A stretch of DNA of 64,000 nucleotides, from assembly GCA_023053685.1 (NCBI GenBank), contig JALIGW010000016.1:14670973-14734972 (forward strand), in the 5' to 3' direction. The notes under the pieces are model-generated. The model was not told the DNA's origin, searched no databases, and was given only the letters and a program-made list of their open reading frames with translations. This DNA comes from Diadophis punctatus similis (Eukaryota; Chordata; Lepidosauria; Squamata; Dipsadidae). Below, one piece after another: positions 22,599 to 32,221 of the stretch (positions are counted from its first letter, which is position 1; each line of letters begins with the position of its first letter). The translations under genes were made by a program, and so were the position numbers.

Positions 22599-24670
22599 GT
22601 TGGCCATCCAAAACCGGTCTTGATTTGAAGTGCAGATTAAACAATGGTGTTGAATCCACCATTCGAATTTTGATCAGTTGTTAAGTGAATCTGGCTTCCC
22701 CATTGACTTTGCTTATCAGATGGCCGCAAAAGGCGATCACCTGATCCCGGGACATTGAATCCATCATAAATATGACATTTGCCAAGCATCCGAACTTTGA
22801 TCATGTGACCACGAGGGTTCTGCAATGATCGTTAAGTGTGAAAACTGGTCATAAGAGACATGGTGGCGCAGTGGTTAGAATGCAGTACTGCAAGCTACGT
22901 CTGCTGACTGCCGGCTGCCAGCAGTTCGAATCTCACCTGGCTCAAGGTTGACTCAGCCTTCCATCTTTCCAAGGGCGGTAAAATGAGGACACAGAGGAAC
23001 CATTTATTGAGAAAGGTATAATTTTATTAGAAGTCAAGTGAATTGCAGTAGCGCATAGTCAGAACTGAGAATTGCGCCCCCCCAAATCCCTAATTTCAAC
23101 TTTTTCCTCCCTTAACTGCCTCCCATTGCTGAGCCCTCATCATGCCCCATGACCAATCAGGTCCAAGCAAGATCAGAGGTGGTATTCAGCAGGTTCTGAC
23201 CAGTCCTGGAGAAGCGGTAGCAGAAATTTTGAGTAGTTCGGAGAACTGGTAAATACCACCTCTGACTGACCCCACCCCCATCAATTCTCTGCCTCCCGAG
23301 TCCCAGCTGATCTGGAGGAAATGGGGATTTTGCAGTATCCTTCCCCTGGAGTGAGGAGGGAATGGAGATTGTGCAGTATCCTTCTCCTGCTATGCCCACC
23401 AAGCCACGCCCACCAAGCCACGCCACACCACACCCACCACAGAACCGGTAGTAAAAATTTTTGAATCCCACCACTGATGATGTTTTCAGAACAGTCACTT
23501 CAAGCATAGATCAGAAAGGTCGGCAGTTCGAATCCCTAGCGCCGTGTAACGGAGTGAGCTCCCGTTACTTGCCCCAGCTTCTGCCAACCTAGCAGTTCAA
23601 AAGCACGTAAAAAATGCAAGTGGAAAAATAGGGACCACCTTTGGTAGGAAGGTAACAGTGTTCCGTGCGCCTTTGGTGTTTAGTCATGCCGTCCACATGA
23701 CCACGGAGACGTCTTCGGACAGCGCTGGCTCTTCGGCTTAGAAACGGAGATGAGCGCCGCCCCCTAGAGTCGGGAACGACTAGCATGCATGTGCGAGGGG
23801 AACCTTTACCCTTACCTTATGTTTAACGACCATTTGAAGTTCCAATGGCACTGAGAATAATTATTTGAGACCGGTCCCCTCAGTTAGGATCGTTGCAGAA
23901 TCTCCACGATCACGCGATCAAAATTTTGGCACTTGCCACTTGGTATGTATTTACAACAGCGGGTCATGCGATCATCATTTGTGACTTTGCCAGCTGGCTT
24001 CGGCTATCAAAAATCAAAGGGGAAAGCCAGATTCTCTTAACAACTGCATGCTTCACTTAGCGACCGCAGTGATTGGCTTAATAACCAGGGCAGAAAAGAT
24101 TGAGCACCGCTCACTTAACCACTGCCTTCCTTAGCAATGGAAATTCTGCTCCTAACTGTGGTCATAAGTTGAGGATTACCTGTATGGAAGTGCTTTAACA
24201 CTGACTTCCTCCAGAAGGTTTTTTCAACTCCCCAGTCAAGGCTCCAGCCCTGATATTTCTTGGGCTCCCCCACCCAGTTACTAACCAGGGCCAACTCTGC
24301 TTAGTTGGGTATTGCCCTGTGTAGCTGGATTCCAGAGAACAACTGATTAAGCTTGTTGGGGTGGTTTCCTTAACTGGAAATTTACATTGGCACCGTTCTC
24401 TCTTTCTTTGATCAAACATTGCAGGCCTTTCCTTTGAAAAAGTCGTACAATAATCTTGTACAATAAGGTTAACCTTATTAGTTAACCAATAAGGTCCTAT
24501 TACAGCAAGAATGTGTGTGTGTGTGTACAAGGTGTATGTGTATATGTATGTGTATACACATAGAATGTAGATAGCTAGATAGCTACCGGTAGATAGACAG
24601 AGAGAAAGATACGTAGCTAGCTAGCTATGTAAATAATGGATGGATGGATGGATAGATAGATAGATGATAG

Positions 24671-24761
<91 letters not shown>

Positions 24762-27700
24762 CAAGCAGCGATGGGTTCGGACCGGTTCTTTAGAACCAAT
24801 AGCGGGAATTTCCCCCTGCTCGCCGAACTGAGAGAGATGGCTGGCTGGCCACGCCCCCAAACCGGCTCTCTTGGCAGCGCCGTAGGCACCGCCATCTTGT
24901 TTTTAGCTTCTGTGCATGCGCAGAAGCTGAGTTTTAGTACTGCGCGTGCGCGCGTGCGCCCATGCCGCACAGGAGGAAGCGAACCGGCAGTGAGGTAAGT
25001 TAGAACCCATCCCTGAGATCAAGGTGTGTGCGCGTGTGGGTGTATATAAGGTGTATGTGTGCTTTTACTACTCTTTTTCAGAAAAAAAAAATTTGTTGGG
25101 AAACTTGTGACATGGGCATGAAAGAAACTTTTCTTTGCCTTGATTGCAGTTGTGTGGTTGAGTGTTTATCCCCCAGTACCATTGTTGTCACTTCTATTCA
25201 TTATTTTTGCTTTGTTTGTTTCCATTCCCATGTTTGCCAACCAATTGTGAGGTTATGAGCAGCTATATAAATCAAGGGTGTCAAACTCACTGCGTCACGG
25301 CGGCGTCACGTGACGTATCACAACTCCCCCCCTTTGCTAAACCGGGTGTGGGTGTGGCCAGCGCGTGACGCATCTGGCCTGCGGGCCGCGAGTTTGACAC
25401 ACCTGATATAAATCAATACATTGTAAATAAAAACAATTTGACCTTGTCTTTGAAGATGCTTCAGATAGATGCCTGCATAGCAGATTGAGTTGTGATAGGA
25501 ACTTTCCCATTGCTTCAGCCCTTTCTTCCTGATAATCCACAGATAGGATGATCCACCCTGTTCACTGGGTGATCCTTTCTTTCCCCCACTCAAGATCCAC
25601 AGGATCAAATACCATCCTTCATGCTTATGCGCAAGAAGCATGCTCAGAAGTAGGAATGAGCCCGAAACACAGCTGAGGAGCTCATCAGCTGTGCTTCGGG
25701 CGAAGAAATAAAGGTCAGAATTCACCTGTGGGCGGGGCCTTTTTCAAGCCGCGGAAGGGGAAAAATTCGCACAAAGAAAAAAGATGGTGGTATGCACGGA
25801 CCGGCACCAACAGTGACGTCATCAGTTGGTCGCTACCAGATCGGGGGATCCGGTCCGAACCGGGAGGAACCCACCCCTGAAGCAAAGTCAGTGGAGAAGC
25901 CGGATTCAATTAACAACCATGCTAGTAACTTAACAGCTGCAATTATTTACTTCACGGGGCAAAACTCAACTGCCTTGCTTTGCAATGGAAATTTTGTGAT
26001 CGTAAGCTGAGGATTACCTGTATTTAAATATTATCTGAATTTAAAAACCATTTGTGGGTATTTTTATGCCATGGTTAAAGGGATACGAGATGGGCCTGTC
26101 AGTCCAAAAAAGAAATGGGAAAAACTTACCGTATTTTTCAGAGTATAAGAAGCACCTTTCCCCCCTAAAAGAGGCTGAAAATTTGGGTGCGTCTTATACT
26201 CCGAATGTAGCTTTTTTGAAGCTTTCCCCCCCCAGCCCTAACGAGGTGCTAACGATCTTCCCAGCTCTTCCTGGCTTGTTTTCATTGCTATTCCCTCCGG
26301 AAAAAGGTTTTTTCAGCCCTAATGAGGTGCTAACGATCTTCCAGGCTTGCAGGATTTTTTAATTCCTACTCCCTCCGAAGAAGTGTTTTTCCAGCCCTAA
26401 GTCTTTGCAGGCTTGTTTTCATTGCTACTCCCTCCGAAGAAGGTTTTTTCAGCCCTAACCAGTGGATAAAATAATGTGCTGAAGCTGACCAGACTAAGGA
26501 CACTAGCCATATGAATACCTGGTAGGTAGATTTTTCCCCTATTTTCCTCCCCAAAAACTAAGGTGCGTCTTATACTCCGGTGCATCTTATACTCCAAAAA
26601 ATACGGTAAATACTGTAGTAGGTCATCAAACTTAACTCAGAGATGGGATTCACATAATTTCGCTACCCGTTCGCCCAGCACCGACAATGTGAGCGTGTGC
26701 CTTCCGTGCATGTGCTTTGCTCACGTGCGTGGCTTGCACGCATGCGCACGGCTTGAAAACGTGGCTAAATAGGACAGCATAGTGCCGGGGCAAGTGGGCG
26801 GGCCCACCCGCAGGTTGCTACTACCGGTTTGCCCGAATCGGTCCGAACTGGCTGAATACCACCTTTGAACTGACAGTGAAGATTGTTTTACAGTAATGCC
26901 TGTGTTTGATTTTTTTTTCAGCTCGAGGAGGAGACATATCCTTACTAGTCTCACAGCCAAACATCAACAGTTCGGTGGCCGAGAACGTTTTGCTGTCAGT
27001 GGCCTATACCGGCGAGACAAGCCCGGTGATTGAGTGGAAACACACATCAGCAAGCGGCACAACCAAAATCGCCGAATGGAAGTCTGGCGTTTATGCCAAT
27101 ATATCCGGCCGTTACAAAGACAGAGTAAACATTTATGACAATGGCTCTCTGCAGCTCCTGAAGGTGGATTTTAAAGACTCCGGTTATTACTTAGTCACGG
27201 TGAGAGACGAATTGGGAATCATCCTATATGGGACCATCCTGTTGAATGTTTATGGTATGGAATGACAGGACCTCATCTTTTCTCTAATATGTCTGATGTC
27301 CAGTTTTAGCCACTTAAATATGGCGTAAGTTCAGTCAGTCTTAGCTCAAAACAACGGAATTAGTTCTGGTTATCTCACGTAATGTCCGAAGGCTTGGCAA
27401 AATGCCCAGGAGTCTTTCTTGATAAGAAATCCGAAGCAGAGAAACAGGAATTCACAAGACAATGCATGACAGATACCTGAATCTGAACTATTGTTTCCTG
27501 CAGCTTTCCAGCTGCCTCTACTGTTCTTAAATAGACTAGGGGAATGGCCAATTAGCCCCAAGACCTCCTCCAGAGTAACCATTCCTGCCTCTTGGCAGCC
27601 CTGCGTGCTCTTGCATCAAAAAGAGAAACCCCCTCGCTGGAGGTTCCGAAGGCCCTGGCTGCACTCCTGCCTCTGGCACCGAGACCTCGCCAATCTCCTC

Positions 27701-30700
27701 ACTGTCCGACTTGGGTCCCAGCTGCGCAGGCCGCTGGCAGACCACTACAGTTATGAGCTTTACTTTTCTAATAGAACTTTAAGGTCCATCTATTGAAAGC
27801 AAGTTCTCAACGTGACAGCTAGTAAGCCCAAAAGCTAGATGGAAATACAGGCAGAAATGCACTCAACTTACGACCACAATTGAGCCCAAAGTTTATGTTG
27901 CTAAGTGAGAGATATATTAAGCGAATTTTGCCCCATTTTGACTTTTGCTAAGTGAATCCCTGCGGTTGTGAAATTAGTAGCACGGTTGTTAAGTGAATCT
28001 GGCTTCCCCATTGACATGGCTCGTCAGGAGGTCACAAAAAGGGAACACACGATGGGATGCTAGGACCGTCATAAATATGAACCACTTGCCAAGCATCCAA
28101 ATGTAAATCACATGAACATGCTGTGATGGTCATAAGTGTGAAAAATGGTCATAAGTCACTTTTTTCAGTGCTGTTGTAACTTTGAACCGTCACTAAGCAA
28201 ACTGTTGTAAGTCGAGGACCATCTGTAGTGGCTTGATCTGATAACCAGTGTTAGTTTGTTATTTTCAATTTATTTACAGGGCTTATAGACCCACTCCAAT
28301 CAACTGATCTTGAGTGACACACGTCTCCCCGAAGTTTTGGTGAAACACAGATAAATAATTTGGATAGTCCTCAACTTACAACTGTTTGCTTAGTGACTGT
28401 TCAAATTTACAACAGATCTCCCCAGGGATACGTACCATCTGGTTCCCAGGTTCTGACAACCAGCCTTCACCCCCTGCAGTCATGTGATTGCATGCCAAGC
28501 CCTCAGCAACCGGCGGCCTGCATTTATGACCGTTTGCAGATATCCTGCGTTCACACGACCACGTTTTACAAGTTTTGCTGAAAATCGGCATTTACTTCTG
28601 GTGTTTAGTAATGTCAAATCGTAGCAAGTTCGCTTAAGTGACCCGAGTGTTTGCTTAACGCAAAAAAGGCTGTAAAATTGAGTTGGTTGTGTGAATGACC
28701 CAATCTATGACCGTCACAACTTAAGATCATGATAGGCAGGCTCCAATAATGGTCATAAGTCAAGGACTACCTGTAGTCAAAAATCAAAACCAAAAGCATG
28801 GCGTGTAGAGATCAGGTATTCCAAATAATAATAGCAATTTGTCATCCGGAAAGGGAAGGATAACAACTCTGCTGCTGAAGCTTAGTGAGATAATGAACGG
28901 TTGTCCAGTGTGTGGTCAGAAAAGTCAAGATGGCGGTGGCAATGTTGCAATTGAAGCCCCATCTGTCCAGGATAAGAAGCCTCAGCCAGTAATGACAGAG
29001 CTTAGAATAACTTTAAATGTACACTAATCGGCATACATTAAAATGAAATTTCGTTGCGTGCAGCTCTCCAAGGGTCACCACCTCCAATATACACCACATA
29101 AACAGGACAAAATTAGGAATAAATAAAAGATTATGCATACACCCACATATATCCAGCTCTCAGGAAGATACTTAATAATTTCAGAGAATTGTAGACAGAG
29201 GTTCAGTTGCGGAAACCTTAGTGTGCTGTGCTGGGTTGTTTTCTTGCAAATGTTTCATCACCCATTTAAGAGAACATAAATAATCGAAGGCAGTACTGTT
29301 TATTCTGTTTTTACACTAGTGTTTTGCCCTGTCAGTGTTGGTAGGAATGTTCTTGGTGGTTCTTTGATTAGGCTGTTGTTTCCTGTTTGATTTTTTTTTT
29401 GTCTTGAGTTGGTAGTTTTATGATTTTGGTTTGTTTGTTTACTGTTTATCATTTACTGTTTGTTCGTCTGATATTAATTCTGGCGTTTAACTCTGCTTAT
29501 CTGGATATTGATTGCTGGTGAGGTGTTTCGCTTCCTTTTTAGCTTTTTCACTGTTTCTTTTGGATGGCTGCAGAGATCCTGTGTCATCCAGGTCATGGTT
29601 GTCCCAAAGATAATTTTTCAGGAGGCAACTGGACTTTCTTGTTTTTTCTTTTGAAGACGTTTCGCTTCTCATCCAAGAAGCTTCTTCAGCTCTGACAGGA
29701 TCCTGTCAGAGTGGAAGCAGCTTCGTGAAAAAGCACCTTTGGGTTTCTTTTGGATGGTATGTAGATGTTGTTTATCTCTGTCTGCCTGTTGATGGCTGAT
29801 TTGTCTGAATGCCAGGCTTCAAACAATTCTCTAGCGTAAAAACATACTAGGGCTTATTTTCAGGATAGGTCTTATTTTTGGGGAACTGTGTGTGTGTGTC
29901 TTTTAGAGGGTAAAGTGGAACGTGTATGTTTGTGTTTGTGTCTCTGCAAGAGAGAGGAAAGGTGAGGAAAAAAGCAAAAAAAAAAAAAAAAAAAGGCTGA
30001 TGGAAATCTGGAATTGCTTTTCCCAGCAGCTTAAATGAAGCTGATGCATTTGTGTGGTCAAACCTCACTGCATTATGTGTCTCCCTCCTTCAGAAATTCT
30101 CTATGAAGACCTGCATTTTGTGGTCGTCTTCTTTGCCTTCCTTGCCGCTGCGTCTGCTGTTCTGATCTGCTTGATGTGGCTGTGCAATAAATATGTGCAC
30201 TTTCTACAAACGGAGAGGCAGCAACTCCGAGGTAAGGCCTATTTAACACCGCAACTTAATGGACTGTGGGGAAGGAAAATCCCAAGTCTTCTTGCTGGAT
30301 TTTGTTGTGCTGGTTTCTCCTTCACGTTTTTATAAGCTTTGGAGGGTATCTTTTAAAATGTTCCTGTAGATCAGTGGTTCCCAACCTTTTTGTGATCGAG
30401 TACCACTTGGAGGTCCCGTACAGTCGCCGCGTACCACCTGGTTCCAGAGAAACTAAATTCGATCAGATATCACTTTATTTCCATAATTGTACCGTTCCTT
30501 TTTTGGCCCCGCGCATCCAGCAACTGGATTCTCGGGCCGCTGGGACCAGGTGGGTGGCGTGTGGCAACAGTTGCAAATCGTTGCCAGTTTATCTTGTGTT
30601 AGGCAGTAAACATTTTTGTGAAGTAAAAAATAACTAACTAAAAATCGTTCATGACCCCGAAAGTGTTCGCGTACCACCTGGAAGGCCCTCGCGTACCACT

Positions 30701-31057
30701 AGTGGTACACGTACCACAGGTTGGGAACCACTGCTGTAGATGTTTCTCTGTGTGTGCATGAAGCATGCACACTTTCCTGTCAGTGTTCAATCTGAACTGA
30801 TTTGGGAAGGGATGCAACCCAAAGTAGAGCCAGTCCTGTCAACTATAGTTCACTAATTTTTTACTTAGCGTACTAACTAAAAATGTACATGCTTTTCCAC
30901 TATACTCAAGAGGTTAGTGTACAATCCGTCCAACTACTGCAGATCTTTATTTCTGACTGCTTCCTTGTCATCCGATCCAATCTTAATCAACAGGATTCTC
31001 CTTTCGTTTACAGTAAGCGGAACTGAAGAGACCGAGCTCCAAACAATGGGGTGTTAG
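15813..31057 (+). CDS. VSTM5: VSTM5, V-set and transmembrane domain-containing protein 5 (complete)
   Basis: Gene-level entry. The exons 15813-15903, 26922-27254, 30094-30231 and 31014-31057 join with all phases equal to 1 and give 201 aa; human VSTM5 is about 200 aa. Order: signal peptide (1 to about 28), one V-type Ig domain (about 35-140) with sequons NSS, NIS and NGS, juxtamembrane EILYEDLH, one transmembrane helix (about 150-174) and a short acidic tail ending EETELQTMGC. It is a type I plasma-membrane protein reported in mammals to shape neuronal processes. The Ig domain has no cysteine at all, so no B-F strand disulfide can form. It faces MED17 tail to tail, as expected for this syntenic block. 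Confidence 0.95.
16252..16288. repeat. (AGAAT)n microsatellite at a CR1 tail
   Basis: About seven tandem agaat/aatag units immediately abut the 3' end of the minus-strand CR1 copy, as if grown from the LINE tail. Confidence 0.85.
16289..16676 (-). mobile_element. CR1 LINE 3' end, left arm of an inverted pair
   Basis: The minus strand encodes [38 protein letters not shown] and WNNLPPEVVNATTLDVFKKM, the CR1 C-terminus with a largely open frame. It abuts a plus-strand copy starting at 16677, forming a long palindrome. Confidence 0.88.
16677..17103 (+). mobile_element. CR1 LINE 3' end, right arm of an inverted pair
   Basis: Reads MIRGLEDKTYEERLHELDMS, GCHKEEGDKLFSKATEGR and [16 protein letters not shown], then decays. 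It matches the left arm but differs at scattered positions, so the two arms are related insertions rather than a recent exact duplication. Confidence 0.88.
17360..17462 (-). mobile_element. CR1 3' end fragment
   Basis: Contains ttggaagggatcttggaggt and ccaaccccctgctcaagcag, the extreme 3' region of CR1 in reverse orientation. Confidence 0.75.
17565..18558. mobile_element. TA-target MITE, long copy (family E)
   Basis: Termini taccgtatttttcggagtat and the complement near 18540-18558 (actctgaaaaatacggta) are flanked by TA, as in Tc1/mariner-type elements. Tandem gtataagacgcacc words lie inside the left end. At about 990 bp this is the longest copy; the middle has no transposase frame. Confidence 0.8.
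18563..18770 (-). repeat. R2 repeat (unclassified, widespread)
   Basis: Contains aagacgtttcgcttctccac, aagcttcttcagctctgact and aaaagcacctttgggacaac. The same family is at 29580, 42905, 49080 and 50062. Inverted end segments are visible; class unknown. Confidence 0.6.
18771..19182. repeat. R1 repeat, near full length
   Basis: Opens with ttcttgacttacaatcacaa and ends ataagtcgaggactg, with internal gttaagtgaatcactgcagt-type words. Both ends are inverted relative to each other. Confidence 0.7.
19335..19960 (-). mobile_element. BovB (RTE) LINE, 3' end of reverse transcriptase
   Basis: The minus strand reads MLLGRKAMANLDSILKSRDI, VFPVTMYGCESWTIRKAEGQ, LLRVPWTARRSNRSVLEEIN and GRQRMRWLDGVTEAVGVSLN, the BovB signature. 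Two small in-frame deletions relative to the copy at 37120 remove part of the EAFELWCW and DSLEKSLM segments, yet the frame stays open for 180 codons. 5'-truncated, inactive. Confidence 0.92.
19961..20250. other. VSTM5 intron 1, nothing recognised
   Basis: AT-rich DNA with no identifiable element. Confidence 0.4.
20330..20396. mobile_element. Foldback MITE fragment (family D)
   Basis: Only the right half is well kept (aattctggagttgaactcca, then aagttgccaaggttggagac). It is preceded at 20254 by a scrap of a hAT terminus (cagtgatgaaccttttc). Confidence 0.5.
20795..21181. repeat. R1 repeat interrupted by a SINE
   Basis: Left part cttaatgaccatcataaaag and right part cttaatgactgcaatgactt...aagttgaggactacctg flank the SINE at 20832-21082. 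Confidence 0.65.
20832..21082 (+). mobile_element. Sauria-type SINE, full length
   Basis: Head gagccgaggtggcgcagcgg with gttcaaatctcaccgg as the B-box-like word; body ccttccatccttccgaggta; tail cggtatataaatatcac followed by aataaataaa. Confidence 0.8.
21412..21570. repeat. R1 repeat, left end fragment
   Basis: Begins acaggtaatccttgtttagc and carries words matching the R1 interior; truncated. Confidence 0.55.
21571..21941. other. VSTM5 intron 1, nothing recognised
   Basis: AT-rich DNA between an R1 fragment and a SINE; no feature visible. Confidence 0.4.
21954..22306 (-). mobile_element. tRNA-derived SINE (type 2), full length with 12-bp TSD
   Basis: On the minus strand it starts gggacacggtagctcagtgg (tRNA-like A box) with gcagttcgaatccctagc... 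(B-box like), then the ggtggtccctattt-complement body, and ends gaggggaacctttacctt. Flanks repeat gcaaagaaagta at 21942-21953 and 22307-22318, a typical LINE-machinery target duplication. Confidence 0.85.
22547..22597. repeat. (CA)n microsatellite
   Basis: About 25 uninterrupted CA units. Confidence 0.97.
22650..22856. repeat. R1 repeat fragment joined to a SINE
   Basis: Nearly identical to 3205-3392, including the junction with the following SINE (gtcataagagacatggtggc). Confidence 0.7.
22857..22990 (+). mobile_element. Sauria-type SINE, 3'-incomplete
   Basis: Head and first body match the SINE at 3393; similarity stops after taaaatgaggacacagagga. Confidence 0.75.
23174..23476. mobile_element. 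hAT-like element (family B)
   Basis: Opens cagaggtggtattcagcagg and closes gaatcccaccactg, with ccacgccc-type repeats inside. No convincing target duplication. Confidence 0.6.
23507..23818 (+). mobile_element. tRNA-derived SINE (type 2), head-truncated
   Basis: Starts at gatcagaaaggtcggcagtt, inside the tRNA-like head, and runs to gaggggaacctttaccctta. Plus-strand orientation. Confidence 0.8.
23820..24183. repeat. R1 repeat, near full length
   Basis: Contains gttgcagaatctccacgatc, caactgcatgcttcacttag and the terminus ataagttgaggattacctg. Confidence 0.65.
24232..24325 (-). repeat. 5S rRNA-related SINE fragment
   Basis: The minus strand reads aactaagcagagttggccct, ggttagtaactgggtggggg and a following caagaaatatcagggct, which parallels the 3' half of 5S rRNA (AAGCAGGGTCGGGCCTGGTT...). 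The middle of 5S is deleted, so this is a SINE head relic and not a 5S gene. Confidence 0.6.
24630..24756. repeat. (GATG)n then (GATA)n microsatellite
   Basis: About 100 bp of nearly pure gata/taga units preceded by three ggat units. GATA tracts are common in snake genomes. Confidence 0.97.
24766..25015. mobile_element. Non-autonomous hAT element (family B), perfect 8-bp TSD
   Basis: cagcgatgggttcggaccgg ... agaacccatccctg, flanked by agatcaag at 24758-24765 and 25016-25023. It inserted directly at the end of the GATA tract. The centre contains the palindrome tctgtgcatgcgcaga. Confidence 0.88.
25273..25405. mobile_element. Small hAT MITE (family C), perfect 8-bp TSD
   Basis: caagggtgtcaaactcactg ... 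gcgagtttgacacacctg, with atataaat duplicated at 25265-25272 and 25406-25413. The longer relative at 35869-36255 has the same gtgtcaaac termini. Confidence 0.85.
25900..26022. repeat. R1 repeat fragment
   Basis: Reads gattcaattaacaaccatgc to taagctgaggattacctg, the right-hand end of R1. It follows a family B hAT scrap ending aacccacccctg at about 25877. Confidence 0.55.
26127..26608. mobile_element. TA-target MITE (family E)
   Basis: taccgtatttttcagagtat ... atactccaaaaaatacggta between TA dinucleotides. Internal words ccctaacgaggtgctaacga and tggataaaataatgtgctga recur in the copies at 59830 and 61699. Partial internal duplication. Confidence 0.8.
26638..26867. mobile_element. hAT-like element (family B)
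   Basis: cagagatgggattcacataa ... gctgaataccacctttg, with CpG-rich gcacgcatgcgc in the middle. The target duplication is not readable. It ends 54 bp upstream of VSTM5 exon 2. Confidence 0.6.
26922..27254 (+). CDS. VSTM5: VSTM5 exon 2: Ig V-set domain
   Basis: Follows a strong polypyrimidine tract. Reads (T)RGGDISLLVSQPNINSS, ENVLLSVAY, IEWKH (strand C tryptophan), IAEWKSGVYANIS, DRVNIYDNGSLQL and KDSGYYLVTV, then ends in phase 1 at tat g|gtatgg. The usual B- and F-strand cysteines of Ig V domains are absent: the B strand reads SVAYTG and the F strand DSGYYLVTV. Confidence 0.95.
27255..27849 (+). other. VSTM5 intron 2, LTR-like repeat possible
   Basis: The stretch 27377-27750 looks like an interspersed repeat (GC-richer, with gccgctggcagaccactaca at its edge, flanked by gttat at both sides), perhaps an LTR in reverse orientation, but the terminal TG/CA rule is not met on the left. 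No exon seen. Confidence 0.35.
27850..28229. repeat. R1 repeat, near full length
   Basis: Starts caggcagaaatgcactcaac and ends taagtcgaggaccatctg, with gttgttaagtgaatctggct and the clear cataagtgtgaaaaatggtc word. One of the best-kept copies. Confidence 0.75.
28360..28775. repeat. R1 repeat, degenerate
   Basis: Opens gatagtcctcaacttacaac and ends ataagtcaaggactacctg. Confidence 0.65.
28776..29579 (+). other. VSTM5 intron 2, nothing recognised
   Basis: Unique-looking DNA with short T-rich runs. No exon or named repeat. Confidence 0.4.
29580..29745 (-). repeat. R2 repeat
   Basis: caggtcatggttgtcccaaa, gaagacgtttcgcttctcat and aagcttcttcagctctgaca, shortened. Confidence 0.6.
30094..30231 (+). 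CDS. VSTM5: VSTM5 exon 3: transmembrane helix
   Basis: After ctcccttccttcag-type acceptor sequence, the split codon G|AA gives E, then ILYEDLHFVVVFFAFL, AAASAVLICLMWLCNKYV and HFLQTERQQLR. One hydrophobic helix of about 24 residues is followed by basic residues, fixing type I topology. Ends in phase 1 at cgag|gtaagg. Confidence 0.95.
30372..30733. mobile_element. Non-autonomous hAT element, perfect 8-bp TSD
   Basis: Termini cagtggttcccaacct and aggttgggaaccactg are exact inverted repeats. ctgtagat is duplicated at 30364-30371 and 30734-30741. gtaccac words recur near both ends. Inserted in VSTM5 intron 3. Confidence 0.9.
31014..31057 (+). CDS. VSTM5: VSTM5 exon 4: C-terminal tail and stop
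   Basis: After ttcgtttacag, the split codon G|TA gives V, then SGTEETELQTMGC and tag at 31055-31057. The acidic TEETEL pattern matches the end of known VSTM5 (TTEEIEL). Too short for an ORF scan; supported by phase and by the tail sequence. Confidence 0.92.
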
Positions 31058-31394
31058 CTGTGCAATGCTGTAGAATCGACGCAAATCAGTTTTCTACCTC
31101 AAGAAGCAGCAGAGCATGAAAAACATCGTTGGTATGCATGTCTATTTTGTCAAATGCTGTTTTCTGAAGCAGAAAAGGCAAAGGTTCCTGAAAGTGATAC
31201 ACAGAAGGTTTGAGAAATGCGGTCCTTTCCAGATCGTAATTTATGATGGACTCATTTAAAAAAAAAAAGACTTGCAGCTCCTACAGTTTTGCCCAAACAT
31301 TCGCAAGGCATCTAATTTTCTTCGATAGAGAACATGCCAGAAGCAGAGCTACAAAAGCCTGGAATCCATATAAGTGATAGAAGCCCACTTTTTT

Positions 31395-31618
31395 TTAAAC
31401 AACCCTGTAATCCCCTTGCATCGGGGTGGAGTCGGGGTGACTGAATGGAGCTCAAGCATTTACTGGCCGGATGCCCTTCCTGACGCCTACGGAGTTAGCA
31501 GCAGACAATAACTCATTGCGCCGAGAGAGAGAAATATCTGCTGCTACCTACGATCCAACTTACAGCCTCCTAATTGTGAAGCGAGAGCTCCACATGTAGG
31601 CCACCACACCGCCCAGTA
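31395..31618 (-). mobile_element. tRNA-derived SINE (other family) in the VSTM5 3' region
   Basis: The minus strand starts gggcggtgtggtggcctaca with an A-box-like run and contains cgtcaggaagggcatccggc, a word common in vertebrate SINEs, ending near gattacagggttg. Confidence 0.65.
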
Positions 31619-32206
31619 GAAGACCACTACTGCTTTTAGAAAAACTGCAATTCTTTATTAAATTATATTTAAAAATACATTATCATGGTTTACCCACTAC
31701 CACCACTATCAAAGAGCTACTGATGGATTTATTTAAAAAAAACCCAACAATTATTATATGGAAATTTGTGGTATTGTTAACTTTCCAATATTTGATGAAG
31801 GCAATATTATACATTCCATTTATTTTTGTATTTTCCCTCATTGTTTCCTGTTACCACTTGGTGGCCAAGCGGATATTATCAATTTTTATTTCACTAGCAG
31901 ATATTAATCGTGGGTGGGTTGAACAAGTTTGTAAACTTTTTACACTCATTTTTAAGTGTAAAAATAAAAACAAAATCCTACCCAAGCTTGCAAGTGATTT
32001 TTTAGTAACGCCATCATTTATGCTCTTGAGCGAGCCAAACCAAGAATAGCTATGGCAAAATACTATTTTGACCCAAATAAAATTCTCGATTCCTCTTGTG
32101 AATAGCTCATTAGTCCATGTGTTCAAAAGATGTAACCAGGCCATTTAAATAGCATTTAAAAGGCAAAACATAAATGTAAACCTGTTATCCTTTGTACAAA
32201 GTTTCC

Positions 32207-32212
32207 AATAAA
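32207..32212 (+). terminator. Candidate VSTM5 poly(A) signal
   Basis: AATAAA in the run gtttccaataaagtatttaa, 1.15 kb after the VSTM5 stop. It abuts a minus-strand ATTAAA at 32216-32221 that could serve MED17. Confidence 0.5.
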
Positions 32213-32215
32213 GTA

Positions 32216-32221
32216 TTTAAT
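32216..32221 (-). terminator. Candidate MED17 poly(A) signal
   Basis: TTTAAT on the plus strand, i.e. ATTAAA for MED17, about 250 nt after its stop codon. Alternative AATAAA on the minus strand lies further down at 31885-31890. Confidence 0.4.

Larger units (their letters stand above)
15904..26921 (+). other. VSTM5 intron 1 (11 kb)
   Basis: From the donor gtgagt at 15904 to the acceptor ttttttttcag at 26921. It is filled with CR1, BovB, SINE, MITE and R1 copies listed separately. I see no additional exon or RNA gene in it. Confidence 0.85.
31058..32215 (+). other. VSTM5 3' UTR region
   Basis: Runs from the stop codon to the AATAAA at 32207-32212; another AATAAA is at 32076-32081. It contains a reverse-oriented tRNA-derived SINE at 31395-31618. 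Extent is inferred. Confidence 0.5.

Noticed and set aside
24621..24860. Repetitive Ile/Tyr/Leu/Ser peptide frame
   Set aside because: Translation of the GATA microsatellite.
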